NCBI GenBank assembly: GCA_942491465.1
Contig: CALOBA010000078.1
Coordinates: 1 to 64,000, forward strand
From: CALOBA01 sp942491465
GTDB taxonomy: Bacteria > Pseudomonadota > Gammaproteobacteria > Chromatiales > Chromatiaceae
Length of the DNA stretch: 64,000 nucleotides
Reading direction: 5' to 3'
Position 1 is the first letter of the stretch. Each line of letters starts with the position of its first letter. The translations under genes were made by a program, and so were the position numbers. A model generated the notes under the pieces. The model saw only the letters and a list, made by a program, of their open reading frames with translations. It searched no databases and was not told the DNA's origin. Below are positions 1-9,273 of the stretch, in pieces.

Positions 1-1
1 G

Positions 2-2623
2 CGCGACGATGCGGAGCTGGTGCGATTGCTTGGGGGGCTGTGGCTCCAGGGGTGGGACGACAGGCTGACCTGGCTTTGGGTCGGTCAGGAGGCGCGCCCC
101 TACGTCGATGACGCGTACCACGAGAGGTACCTCCACGACCCGCGCGTATACCCCGACGTGCGAACGCTGCATCCGCTGGCTGCTCGGAAAGGCCGAGCAC
201 GGCCAGCCCCTGATCCCGCTGTTCCGCGACGCCGCCGCCCGTTTGGCGCAGCTCGAAGCCGGCAAGGCCGCGGACGGCCCTTGCGCAGAGCACATCGCCG
301 CCATTCAAACATGGATCAAGGACCAGGCAACCGCGCTGCTCGACCAACCCGACGCGGCGCCGCTGGCCCGTCTGGAGGCAGCCATCCTGCTGGCCGATGG
401 CCGCCTGGATCGACTATCCGTCGAGCGCATCGAAACCGCGCTCGCAGCGGCCGATGAACCGGAATGGATCACCGCACTGGCCCGACTGGGCCAGCGCAAG
501 GACCTGGTCCCTTGGCTGCGCTCGCGGCTTGCCTCCGACAGCGACTCTCCCCCGGCCCATTGGCTACGCAGCACCCTGGCACGCCAAGGCATCGCTCCGA
601 CCGCGCCGGCGCACGAACTCGCCGCGCTGTTGCGAGCCGAAGACACCGACACCGCCATCGCCGCCGCGCTGGCGCTCCTGGTCACCGACCTGCCGGACCC
701 CCTGGTCAAGGTCCTGGCGGACGCGGCCCAATCGCTCGACGACCGGGTGCGCATGAAGGGGGCGCAGCGCTTGGACCAAGTGGCCGGGCGTCTCGCCACC
801 GACGGCAGCACGAAGGCGGTAGAAACCCTTGTCGGGCTGTTTCAAGAGGCATGGCTTGCGCGGGCCGGGTATTTGGGGCAGCTTTGCTATACGTCGGCGT
901 ACTTGATTCAGTATGCAGACCCGTACTGGATTGGTAGATGGCTCGATGCACTGGAGGGCCAAGATGAGTCCGTGCACAGGCCCGCAATGCACGGCTTGGG
1001 AATGATCTTTCGACCCTCTCCGCCGGTTCGCGACCTGCTCTGCGATCGGCTCGGCGACCAGAACCGATCCGTCGCGGCGCGCCGTGCCGTCGCCGGGATC
1101 TTCACGGATGTGATGCGCTGGGAGTCCGAGCATCAGGCAGACGAGGTCATCCAGTCCGCGCTGTCGTCGGCGCTGAAGGACCCGGATGCGAAGACCCGCC
1201 AACTGGCGGCCTTGGCGCTGCAATGGGCAACGGGCCGAGGCGCCTGGGGCGTCGCGCAAGCACTGCTCGCGACCGCTCGGTCCGACAGCGATCCCCAGGC
1301 CCGCGCCCTGGCCCTGAAGTCGGCAGGGCGATTGCTCGGGAGCCTATGGGCCCGGCGGGACCTGAGATCCGACCCGACGGCCCTGCGCACCTGGATCGAG
1401 GAGCGGATCAAGCAAGCTGGACCATGGTCCGTCCTGCCGACGGCGGAAGAGATCGCCGCCTGGTCCGTGTTCGACGAGGCGAGCGACAGCGAGTCCGTCT
1501 TGGCGGCGCTGGCGCAAGCCGTGACCCTCGGCTCGTCGGAGCAAGACGTTGGCAGGCTTCAAGATTCTGAGGACTGGGAGCGGTTGTTGGAGGATGCCGA
1601 CAAGGCGTGGCAAGACCGGCGCTTCTGGCTCGGCGTCCTGCCCGAGCTGCCGGCCTGCATCGCGGAGTTGGAGGCGCCGCTCGGCTCGGCGGAACCGGAG
1701 ATTCGGCGGGCCGCCGCCTGCGCCCTGGCCCGCGTCTATCACGGCGACGACGATCGGCCCGCGCGGCTGGCCGAGCGGCTGCCGAACGAGACCGAGGTGC
1801 TGCGGGCCATGCTCGATGCCGCAGTGGTCACAGATGCGTGGCAGGACCAGGGCTATCAGGGATGGGCGGTCCGGCAGATCGCCGGCTGGATCGCGGGCCA
1901 ACCAGCGGGGAGGCGCGAGGCGCACATCGCCCAGGTGCTCGACGATCTGGAGCAGCTGATCAACGCGATGGAGACGCAGACACCGGCCTCGCCGGAGGTG
2001 GATCAGAAAGCAACGTCATTCGAGCGCTGCACCCGGGTCGCCCTGCTGGCCGAACTCACCGAGCGGTTGAGCTACCGGTCCTTTACGGCGAAGCGCGACC
2101 TTGGGGCGCTGGTCAGCCTGTTTGCTCGTGCCGCGGCTGACTCGAATAGCGTTACCCGCCGCTTCGCCATCCGCGCCCTAGGCAACCTCCAACAGCTCAA
2201 CGCCCAGGTCGCCGACGCGCTCTTCGCCGCCGGCCAGGATCTGCCGAAGTCTACAAAGAGGCCCAAACCGCCGTCACCCGCTTCAAGACCTTCGGCCCCG
2301 GCAGCCTGGAGCGGCTCACCGCCGCCATCCGCAGCCCGAGCCAGACCCGGGCCTACCATGCCGCGCTGCTGCTGGGGGCGCTCGGCGTCAACCGCTCCGA
2401 CGAGCTGGGCCGCGAGGGCCGCGGGCGCGTCGCCGACGAGCTGGTGCGGGTGCTCGACGACCCGGCGGTGGAGCGCATGGTCTACGACTTCGGCGACGAC
2501 ATCGACGGTCGCCGGCTGGGCCCGCTCTACGATCAGGTCTTCGAGGCGCTGACGCGGGTGGTGTCGGGGCCGGATGCGCCGGGCGCGGCGGCAGTCGACC
2601 CGGAGCAGGCCGCGCCCGGCTGA
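2..2623 (+). pseudogene. HEAT-repeat protein, 5' end outside window, frameshifted
   Basis: The gene enters from the left edge. The translation is a long helical repeat protein made of HEAT-like Ala/Leu/Arg-rich units, with no catalytic motif in the visible part. Codon use follows three successive frames. A first frame runs from base 2 to about 170 (protein-like, containing LGGLWLQGWDDRLTWLW). A second frame carries most of the protein to about 2240. A third frame carries the last 125 or so residues (YKEAQTAVTRFKTFG onward) to the TGA at 2621-2623. Two shifts are therefore inferred, near 165-185 and 2237-2245. Proteins of this kind are often the sensor half of NACHT/STAND defence ATPases, but no ATPase domain is visible here and that role is inference. 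The damage may be real decay or base-calling error. Confidence 0.6.
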
Positions 2624-2639
2624 TCGATGCTGCTTGATC

Positions 2640-2687
2640 GTGACGACGCTCCAGCGTCGTCACGCATCCCCGGGCGCTCCAGCGCCC
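2640..2687. repeat. REP-like palindrome pair
   Basis: Two adjacent perfect inverted repeats share the core GCTCCAGC. The first has 11-bp arms (GTGACGACGCT) around CC at 2640-2663. The second has 7-bp arms (GGGCGCT) around CC at 2672-2687. They sit 25 bp upstream of a truncated RAYT-like reading frame, which is the usual partner of REP sequences. Confidence 0.65.
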
Positions 2688-2712
2688 CGAACAACAGCGC
2701 AAGGCGATCTCC

Positions 2713-2856
2713 ATGGGCCGCAGCCGCTACGTTATCTCCCAGCCCGACAAGCCGCGCTTCCTGACCTATACCCTGGTCGAATGGCTGCCGGTGTTCACGC
2801 GCCCCGAGGCCGTCGATATCTTGCTGGCTCGCTCGCACGCAGAGCCCTCGGCCTGA
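2713..2856 (+). pseudogene. REP-associated (RAYT/Y1) transposase remnant
   Basis: A 47-residue reading frame starts MGRSRYVISQP and continues FLTYTLVEWLPVFTRPEAVD. This resembles the N-terminus of IS200-like Y1 transposases associated with REP elements. It stops after about 39 family-like residues, so the HUH motif and catalytic tyrosine are missing. The REP-like palindromes immediately upstream support the assignment. It is a non-functional fragment. Confidence 0.55.
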
Positions 2857-2880
2857 GATTGGATCGTCCGGTCAGCCGCG

Positions 2881-4323
2881 TCAGGCATTGTCTTGCAACT
2901 GCGTCATCCGCTCGATCATCGACTGCTCGTCGAGGCTCAGTCGATGGAAGGCACTCGAATTGCGGATCTGCCAACCGAGCAATGCCTTGCTGACGTGGTA
3001 CGTCTGCTGCAGTTGCGCGATGGCCTCGGATAGGCTGCCAGCCTTGCGGACGTTGTCCGCCGCGGCTTCTCGGGGCAACAGCAGCTCGGCGGCGAAGGCG
3101 CGGGCGCGCTTCTCGGCGTATTCCGGCGTGCGTCCGCCGAGCACCTCGGCAGCGGGTAGGGCGCCTCTTCGATCGATCAACAGGTGGCAGATCTCATGGG
3201 CCAGCGTCGCGCGCTCCCGCGGACTGATCGACCTAAGGTCATCGCCACGCCGATTGAGCAGAATCACGGGACCATGGTCATTCCCCCAGGCGGCGATGGC
3301 ATCGATAGGATCGGTCGGGGTATCCACGGACTGGATGTCGACACCCCAAGACGCCAGCAATGCCTTGGGCTCACAGGGATTTTCGGGAGAGAGGTTGAGT
3401 GTGCTGCGCAGCCAGGCGGCAAGTCGATAGCCTTGCTCGAACGGTCGGCCAATCTTGGGCATCTCCGCCTCGGCGCGCTCCATAAGCTCGTCCAACGCGC
3501 TCGTGTCGCGCTTGGGCGTCGCGCGCAGCCGTTCAAGGATCTGCCGCTGGGTGTCCATATCCACGCAGCCCGCACTCATCCTGGCTGCCGCGAGGATGAC
3601 CGTGTCCGCGGTCGGATTGGCGTCGTCGATCTCCCAAAAATCGTTTGCGGGGGTTCCCCCGGCGAGCCGTTGAAGCGCAAGTCTGTCGAGCCCGGAAAGC
3701 AGCGTGGGGGCTTCGGCACGCAACCGTTGGTCGCGGCTGTCCCAAAGCGCCAAGGCGCGTTCTGCGCGGGCCTCGTCGCTGGTGCGGACCGCGACTGCGA
3801 TATGGTTGCCCAACTCGGTCAAGGTCGCGACAACGTCTGCGTAGGGCAGCATCAGATGTTGGTCGGAGGCGGCGGCACAGGAGACGGCAAAATGCTGCCC
3901 CTGTCGGAGCAGCAGCAGCGACGGCACGAAGAGCCCTTTGCATGTCATCGCGAGGTCGTGCCGCAACAGGAAGCGATAGACGGCCTCGTCTTCGGCATCG
4001 ATGATCTCATCCGGTTGGTCTTCCCAACGCCGTTCGGCCTCCCGGCGCAGCAGTCCCGGATAGAGCGGGAGGACCGGTATGGGATAGGTCTCCTCCAACA
4101 ACAGCGCCGGCCAGTGCTCGGCCAGCCCCTCCAGCAGATCGATCCAAGTCCAATGCAGCGCAGTCGTGCTGCCATCATCGTCCTCGCGGCACCAGATGGG
4201 CTCACCCTGCAATAGGAGCAGGCCATCTCCCCAGGCAAGCGCACCGCGGCGGGAGCCGTCGTGCAGATCGAGCTGGAACTGAAGCCCGTCTTCCGGGCCG
4301 ATCAACCGTAACGCTTTAGCCAT
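2881..4323 (-). CDS. ImmA/IrrE-type metallopeptidase
   Basis: This 480-residue protein has a zinc-metallopeptidase HEICHLL motif near residue 376, with an acidic helix about 22 residues further on (PEYAEKRARAFAAELLLP), as in ImmA/IrrE peptidases. The N-terminal 250 or so residues are unlike the usual short ImmA proteins and match nothing I can name. The start at 4323 (MAKALRLIG) was preferred over an upstream extension that would overlap the previous gene much further. The upstream 135-residue gene overlaps it by 22 bp, so the two are probably translationally coupled. ImmA/IrrE peptidases usually cleave a repressor or regulator in response to stress. No HTH repressor is adjacent, so the overlapping partner may be the substrate or antitoxin (inference). 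Confidence 0.75.
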   Translation of the reverse strand: MAKALRLIGPEDGLQFQLDLHDGSRRGALAWGDGLLLLQGEPIWCREDDDGSTTALHWTWIDLLEGLAEHWPALLLEETYPIPVLPLYPGLLRREAERRWEDQPDEIIDAEDEAVYRFLLRHDLAMTCKGLFVPSLLLLRQGQHFAVSCAAASDQHLMLPYADVVATLTELGNHIAVAVRTSDEARAERALALWDSRDQRLRAEAPTLLSGLDRLALQRLAGGTPANDFWEIDDANPTADTVILAAARMSAGCVDMDTQRQILERLRATPKRDTSALDELMERAEAEMPKIGRPFEQGYRLAAWLRSTLNLSPENPCEPKALLASWGVDIQSVDTPTDPIDAIAAWGNDHGPVILLNRRGDDLRSISPRERATLAHEICHLLIDRRGALPAAEVLGGRTPEYAEKRARAFAAELLLPREAAADNVRKAGSLSEAIAQLQQTYHVSKALLGWQIRNSSAFHRLSLDEQSMIERMTQLQDNA

Positions 4324-4709
4324 CGTTTGTGCTCTCTCAGGTATCCGGAGGATTCCGCCTGCGCTTCGAGATGGCGCATGATGCGTCGAGGCAAGGGGGA
4401 GCGACCCGGCAGGTCGCCACGCCAAGGATAGCCATGGTACGACGAGCCCGGAACCGTTGGCACAGCCTCGTAGATGACGCCCTCATAGGTGGCATAGATG
4501 CGGGAGGGATGTTCATCTTGGTCCGACTCAGGGAAGGCGATACCGGTGTTGAGTATCTGCTCGGCGCGCGCTTCATCAATCGAGCTTGGACACTTGCCAA
4601 CCGGACCTTTGCCGCCTGGCTCGAAGCCGGCATAGTCGTTTGACCAGCGGTGCTTGTAGCGGCCTTCGCCGCGCTCGTAGCGCCAGCGAGGTGCTCCGTC
4701 GGAGGTCAT
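4302..4709 (-). CDS. Hypothetical protein coupled to the ImmA/IrrE gene
   Basis: A 135-residue basic protein rich in Arg, Gly, Pro and aromatic residues (WRYERGEGRYKHRWSND, then GKCPSSIDEARAEQILNTG). It has no signal peptide, membrane segment or motif that I recognise. Its 3' end overlaps the start of the metallopeptidase gene by 22 bp, so the two form a unit. It lies between that gene and the truncated mfd copy, on the same strand as both. A role as substrate, antitoxin or partner of the peptidase is possible but unproven. Confidence 0.6.
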   Translation of the reverse strand: MTSDGAPRWRYERGEGRYKHRWSNDYAGFEPGGKGPVGKCPSSIDEARAEQILNTGIAFPESDQDEHPSRIYATYEGVIYEAVPTVPGSSYHGYPWRGDLPGRSPLPRRIMRHLEAQAESSGYLREHKRWLKRYG

Positions 4710-4770
4710 CTCGGCTCCGGGCTGGGGTGATGGTCGTCAACGCGCGTCGACCCGGAAGGATCGCGCGTCC

Positions 4771-7181
4771 ACCTCACCCCGTCAACTGCCCCACCACCGT
4801 CTCCACCTGCGCCACGCGCTTGGCCGGGTCGTCCATGGTGCGGAAGAACTTGAGCGCGCCGCTGGACTGATCCAGGCGGTATTCCTTGGGGCGGTTCTGG
4901 ATGAGCTTGACCAGGCGCATGTGGTCGATCTTCGGGGCCTCGCCGAAGAGGATGCGCCCGCCCTTGGGGCCGGCCTCGATCTTCTTGATGCCGTAGGGCT
5001 GCACGCGCAGCTTCAGCGCGGTGATGGCGAACAGGGTCTTGGTGGGCTCGGGGAGCAGGCCGAAGCGGTCGATCATCTCGACTTGCAGCTCGCGCAGGGC
5101 CTCGCTGTCGGTGGCGCTGGCGATGCGCTTGTAGGTGACCAGGCGGGTGTGGACGTCGGGGAGGTAGTCGGCGGGGAGTAGGGCCGGGAGGCCGAGGTCG
5201 ATCTCGGCGCCGTGGTCCAGCGGGCGGTCGAGCTCGGGGGTGCGGCCGGCCTTGAGGGCCTGGACGGCGCGTTCGAGCAGGTCCATGTAGAGGCTGAAGC
5301 CGATCTCGTGGATCTGGCCGGATTGCTCGTCGCCCAAGAGTTCTCCGGCGCCGCGGATCTCCAGGTCATGGGTGGCCAGCGTGAAGCCGGCGCCCAGGTC
5401 TTCCAGCGACTCGATGGCCTCCAGGCGCTTTTTGGCATCGGCCGTCATGGTCTTCGGCGGCGGGGTGATGAGGTAGGCGTAGGCGCGGTGGTGGGAGCGC
5501 CCGACGCGCCCGCGCAGCTGGTGCAGCTGGGCCAGGCCGAGCTTGTCGGCGCGGTTGATGACGATGGTGTTGGCGCTGGGCACGTCGATGCCCGACTCGA
5601 TGATGGTGGTGCACACCAGCAGGTTGAAGCGGCGGTGGTAGAAGTCGCGCATGACCCGCTCGAGGTCGCGCTCGCGCATCTGGCCGTGGGCGTATTCGAC
5701 CCGGGCGTCGGGCACCAGGGCCTCGAGCTTGCGGGCCATGGTGTCGATGGTGTCGACCTCGTTGTGCAGGAAGTAGACCTGGCCGCCGCGGTTGATCTCG
5801 CGCTGGCAGGCCTCTTGGATGAGGCCGTCGTTCCAGGTCGAGACGAAGGTCTTGATCGGGTGGCGCTCCACCGGCGGGGTGCTGATGATCGAGAGGTCGC
5901 GCAGGCCGGACATGGCCATGTTGAGCGTGCGGGGGATGGGCGTGGCGGTGAGGGTGAGCACGTCGACTTCGCTGCGCAGGGCCTTCACGCGCTCCTTGTG
6001 GCGCACGCCGAAGCGGTGCTCCTCGTCGATGATGGCGAGGCCCAGATCCTTGAACTTGACCGTGCTGCCCAGGAGCTTGTGGGTGCCGACGACGATGTCC
6101 ACGGTGCCCCGGGCCAGGTCGTCGAGGATGGCCCGGGTCTCCTTGGTGTTCTGAAACCGCGACAGGCCCTCGATGCGGATGGGCCAGTCGGCGAAGCGGT
6201 CGCTCAAGTTCTGAAAGTGCTGCTGGGCGAGCAGCGTGGTGGGCACGAGCACGGCGACCTGGCGCCCGCCGTTGACGGCGACGAAGGCGGCGCGCATGGC
6301 GACCTCGGTCTTGCCGAAGCCCACATCGCCGCAGACCACCCGGTCCATGGGCTTGGGGTCGGCCATGTCCTGCAGGATGGCCTCGATGGCGCGCTGCTGG
6401 TCCGGGGTCTCTTCGAACTCGAAGGCGTTGGCAAAGGCGACGTAGTCGCTGCCGGGGTCGGGGAAGGCGACGCCTTGGCGGGCGGCGCGCCGGGCGTAGA
6501 TGTCCAAGAGTTCCGCGGCGACGTCATGGGCCTTCTGCGCGGCCTTGCGCTTGACCTTGTCCCAGTGGTCGCTGCCGAGGCGATGCAGCGGGGCGCCCTC
6601 CGGCGATGCGCCGGTGTAGCGCGAGATCAGATGCAGCGAGCTGACCGGGACGTAGAGCTTGTCGCCGTTGGCGTATTCGAGCGCCAACAGCTCGACCTCG
6701 CTGGTGCCGACCTGCATGACCTGAAGCCCGAGGAAGCGGCCGACGCCGTGCTCCTCGTGGACGACGGGTGCTCCCTCGTGCAGCTCGGTGAGGTTGCGCA
6801 CCACCGCCTCGCCGTCGCGCTCGCGGGCCTTGCGTCGGCGCTCCTGGCGCACGCGCTCGCCGTAGAGCTGGGTCTCGGTGATCAGGGCCAGGGCGGGCTC
6901 GCCGGGGCCGGCGGGCAAGAGCAGCGGCTGCTCCAGCGGGGCGACGGTGACGGCGATGGGCGCGTGGCCATCGGCAAAGGCCGGCCAGTCGATGGCGGCG
7001 GCGGGACGGATGTCGAAGCCGTGCAGGTTGTCGAGCAGCATCTCGCGCCGGCCGCTGCTCTCGGCGATGAACAGCACGCGGCGCTCGGGCTCGGCGAGGA
7101 ACTGCTTCAGGGCCGCGGCGGGCTCGGCGGCGCGGGCCTGGATGCCGAGTGCCGGCGGCGTGGCGGTGGCGAAGTTGCAGG
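4771..7181. repeat. Long direct repeat, copy A (3' two thirds of mfd)
   Basis: This 2,411-bp segment matches 18833-21243 in the same orientation at a constant offset of 14,062 bp. Reading both by eye I saw about six single-base differences. It begins three bases beyond the mfd stop codon and ends inside the mfd coding sequence, at the codons after the NFATATPP stretch. Confidence 0.95.
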
Positions 7182-7215
7182 GGCGAGCAGTTTGCGGCTG
7201 CTGGTTTTCAGACAT
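4774..7215 (-). CDS. N-terminally truncated Mfd (second copy)
   Basis: An 813-residue product. From residue 14 it matches residues 377-1176 of the full-length Mfd encoded at 18836-22366. It retains the RNA-polymerase-interaction domain (about residues 144-215), the translocase with Walker A GDVGFGKT (296-303) and DEEH (397-400), the relay region and the C-terminal domain. It lacks the UvrB-like N-terminal modules, including the UvrA-binding surface. The first 13 residues (from MSENQQPQTARP) come from non-mfd sequence at the junction; the ATG at 7215 was chosen because longer extensions run into the divergent gene at 7295. No strong ribosome-binding site is visible. The few base differences from the full copy leave the protein unchanged. 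In E. coli, loss of the Mfd N-terminus deregulates translocation; that this copy behaves so is inference. Confidence 0.75.
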   Translation of the reverse strand: MSENQQPQTARPCNFATATPPALGIQARAAEPAAALKQFLAEPERRVLFIAESSGRREMLLDNLHGFDIRPAAAIDWPAFADGHAPIAVTVAPLEQPLLLPAGPGEPALALITETQLYGERVRQERRRKARERDGEAVVRNLTELHEGAPVVHEEHGVGRFLGLQVMQVGTSEVELLALEYANGDKLYVPVSSLHLISRYTGASPEGAPLHRLGSDHWDKVKRKAAQKAHDVAAELLDIYARRAARQGVAFPDPGSDYVAFANAFEFEETPDQQRAIEAILQDMADPKPMDRVVCGDVGFGKTEVAMRAAFVAVNGGRQVAVLVPTTLLAQQHFQNLSDRFADWPIRIEGLSRFQNTKETRAILDDLARGTVDIVVGTHKLLGSTVKFKDLGLAIIDEEHRFGVRHKERVKALRSEVDVLTLTATPIPRTLNMAMSGLRDLSIISTPPVERHPIKTFVSTWNDGLIQEACQREINRGGQVYFLHNEVDTIDTMARKLEALVPDARVEYAHGQMRERDLERVMRDFYHRRFNLLVCTTIIESGIDVPSANTIVINRADKLGLAQLHQLRGRVGRSHHRAYAYLITPPPKTMTADAKKRLEAIESLEDLGAGFTLATHDLEIRGAGELLGDEQSGQIHEIGFSLYMDLLERAVQALKAGRTPELDRPLDHGAEIDLGLPALLPADYLPDVHTRLVTYKRIASATDSEALRELQVEMIDRFGLLPEPTKTLFAITALKLRVQPYGIKKIEAGPKGGRILFGEAPKIDHMRLVKLIQNRPKEYRLDQSSGALKFFRTMDDPAKRVAQVETVVGQLTG

Positions 7216-7294
7216 TGGAATCTGTGTTGCAATCCTGATGCGGCAGGATGTTCTGCGCCTGTGCATCGATTGACGATCGATTCGGGAGAACGAG

Positions 7295-7660
7295 ATGTTG
7301 AAGCTGCGCGAAGAGCATATGGCGGCGTTTCGCGATCTGGCACGTCGTGAATCCATCAACCGTACGGTATCCGTGCTGCGCGAGAAGGTGCCGGATTTCC
7401 TGGCGGGGCTGAGCGCGTCGGAGGCCGTCGCGCGGGTCGATGAGTGCTACGCCAAGGCCGAGTCCTACGGCCTGACAACGGAGCATCAGATTCGCGACTT
7501 TATCGCCGTCCAGGCGGTTGCGGGCTCGGCGTTTGATCGCGAACCGCGGTTTGCCGATGCCATTTCCGCCCTGCGCGACGAGGCTCGGCCGGTCAACGGG
7601 CGCCTGTCGCGCATGCGCCGGCTGGTTGCCGATGTGCTGAACGGGGAGGACATTCCGTGA
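7295..7660 (+). CDS. Small T6SS-effector-associated protein (adaptor-like)
   Basis: A 121-residue all-helical protein. It resembles the short proteins (motif region YAKAESYGLTTEHQIRDFIAVQ) that sit before type VI secretion effectors and may act as adaptors or chaperones. The family resemblance is from memory of its pattern, not a search. A good Shine-Dalgarno (GGGAGAA) lies 4-5 bases before the ATG. Its stop overlaps the GTG start of the next gene (GTGA), so adaptor and toxin are translationally coupled. It is divergent from the truncated mfd, with 79 bp between the two starts. Confidence 0.5.
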   Translation: MLKLREEHMAAFRDLARRESINRTVSVLREKVPDFLAGLSASEAVARVDECYAKAESYGLTTEHQIRDFIAVQAVAGSAFDREPRFADAISALRDEARPVNGRLSRMRRLVADVLNGEDIP

Positions 7661-9273
7661 GCACGCAGTCGTTCCCTGTGCTTGGCGGACACGATGCCCC
7701 TTGCGATACCGCGGTCGCGAGTTGTCGGGGCAGTGATGAGAACTGGATCGACCTGGAGTACCTGTACGAGGACCAAACCGGCGTTGCGGGTGCCGCCTAT
7801 GTGGTCCAGGAGCCGAACGGCGGGCGGCATGGGGGCAACATCCTGGCTGAGGGCTTTCTCGACGCCAAGGGTCAGGCCCATGTGCCGCTTCCGGTCGGTA
7901 TTCGACAGGTGGAGATCTATTTCCACGACGACCCCGACGGTGAGCCCTACGTCGACCCACAGACGCCAAGCACGGAGGAGCCCGAGCCGGGCTTTCTGCA
8001 AAGGCTTTGGGACGGCGCGTGTGAGGCGGCCTCGTTCGTCGGCGGCGTCCTGGCCGGCGACTTCAACGAGAATCCATCGGTCGCGCAGATCATCGTTAAC
8101 ACCATCCTGACGATGATCCCCGTCATCGATCAGTTGGCCGATGCCCGCGACGTCATCGCCAACCTCAAGAAGCTGCTCTGGGAGCGCCGTTGGGATGAGT
8201 GGGCGGTCTGGCTCGGCATCTTCCTGTGCATGATCGGACTCATCCCGACGCTCGGCTCGTTGGCGAAGGGAATCATCCGCGTTGCACTGAAGCGGGCATC
8301 CAAGCTGGCCGATCTACTCGGCGTGTTCAACTTCTTCAAGAAGGGCAACGGGATACGCTGGCTGCGTGATTTCGCCCGCGATCTGCCCACCAGACACGCC
8401 CGCGCCGCCGCCGCCAAGCTTGGCGAGCTGCTCGACCGCGCGCTGGAGTATCTGCGCAAGGCCCGTGACGGATGGTTTGTCCGCGGCTACGTCAAAGAGA
8501 CCATCGACTACGTGACCGACAGCATCGAGCAGGCTCGAGGTCTAGTCCAAGGCAAGTTCGAAGAGGTCGCATCCGTTGTCTCACGCAGGATCATCCAGGC
8601 TCTCGACGACGCCCTATCACCAATCATCCCGAGCAGCGTCAAGCGCCGCGTGCGCTGGCGGCAGTGGGCGCAACGCCCCCCCCACAGCAATCCAAGCCTG
8701 CGGCCGACGGCGTTCGACAATTATGATTGGGAGAGCTTTCGCACCGGTCGTCACGGACAGATCGATCTCGAGAATCTTTCGCTTCAAGATCAGGAGATGT
8801 ATGACGCGCTTGCCAGGCAGGGGCGCAACGAAGCGCAGATCAAGGAGCTGCTCGAGTCATCCACCGGAGCGTCCGGGCGGACCGCTATGGAACCGGGTGA
8901 CAAGCTGTACGGGTTTGTCTCGGAGGAGGCTGCCGGATTCAAGAACGCGGAGAATCCCTACTGGGTCACGGAGGCGGATTACCAGCAGCTAAAGGCCGAC
9001 CATTACCACGATGGCGTTTGGGATCGATACGGGGTGAAACAGACCCTGGCGTTACCTTGCCACAACCGTGCCGATGCTCTGGTCGAAGCCGAGGTTACGC
9101 AACCACATCAAGCGCTTCGCTCGGAGATTGGCCAGGCTGATGAGCGACTTCAGTATTTCAACCAAGATGGCAGTGCTGCAACCGAGGAGTTTATCAATCG
9201 CATGCCCGGCGGCGGCTGGCAGACGACTCCCGACCCGAACAGCATCCAGATCATTGGCTCCGGAGGCAATTGA
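7657..9273 (+). CDS. Polymorphic/T6SS-like toxin with unassigned C-terminal domain
   Basis: A 538-residue multidomain protein. Residues 1-100 look like a beta-rich domain (YEDQTGVAGAAYVVQEPNG, VEIYFHDD). A central region (about 125-210) has hydrophobic helices and the pattern DFNENPSVAQIIVNTILTMI followed by DQLADARDVIANLKKL, typical of pre-toxin regions of T6SS/polymorphic effectors. Long charged helices follow (210-330). The last 150 residues (DKLYGFVSEEAAGFKNAENP, DRYGVKQTLALPCHNRADAL) are soluble, carry conserved-looking aromatic and polar residues, and match no toxin fold I can name. It overlaps the adaptor upstream (GTGA) and a likely immunity gene downstream. No VgrG, PAAR or Hcp gene is in the window. 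Confidence 0.55.
   Translation: MSTQSFPVLGGHDAPCDTAVASCRGSDENWIDLEYLYEDQTGVAGAAYVVQEPNGGRHGGNILAEGFLDAKGQAHVPLPVGIRQVEIYFHDDPDGEPYVDPQTPSTEEPEPGFLQRLWDGACEAASFVGGVLAGDFNENPSVAQIIVNTILTMIPVIDQLADARDVIANLKKLLWERRWDEWAVWLGIFLCMIGLIPTLGSLAKGIIRVALKRASKLADLLGVFNFFKKGNGIRWLRDFARDLPTRHARAAAAKLGELLDRALEYLRKARDGWFVRGYVKETIDYVTDSIEQARGLVQGKFEEVASVVSRRIIQALDDALSPIIPSSVKRRVRWRQWAQRPPHSNPSLRPTAFDNYDWESFRTGRHGQIDLENLSLQDQEMYDALARQGRNEAQIKELLESSTGASGRTAMEPGDKLYGFVSEEAAGFKNAENPYWVTEADYQQLKADHYHDGVWDRYGVKQTLALPCHNRADALVEAEVTQPHQALRSEIGQADERLQYFNQDGSAATEEFINRMPGGGWQTTPDPNSIQIIGSGGN

Noticed and set aside
3184..4215. A 343-codon plus-strand frame
   Set aside because: Antisense to the well-supported metallopeptidase gene, with no recognisable domain.
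5212..7350. A 712-residue plus-strand open frame opposite the truncated mfd, and an equivalent 1,009-residue frame at 19274-22303
   Set aside because: Both are antisense shadows of mfd produced by high GC third positions; their Val/Gly/Asp-rich translation mirrors mfd codons and they are duplicated only because mfd is.
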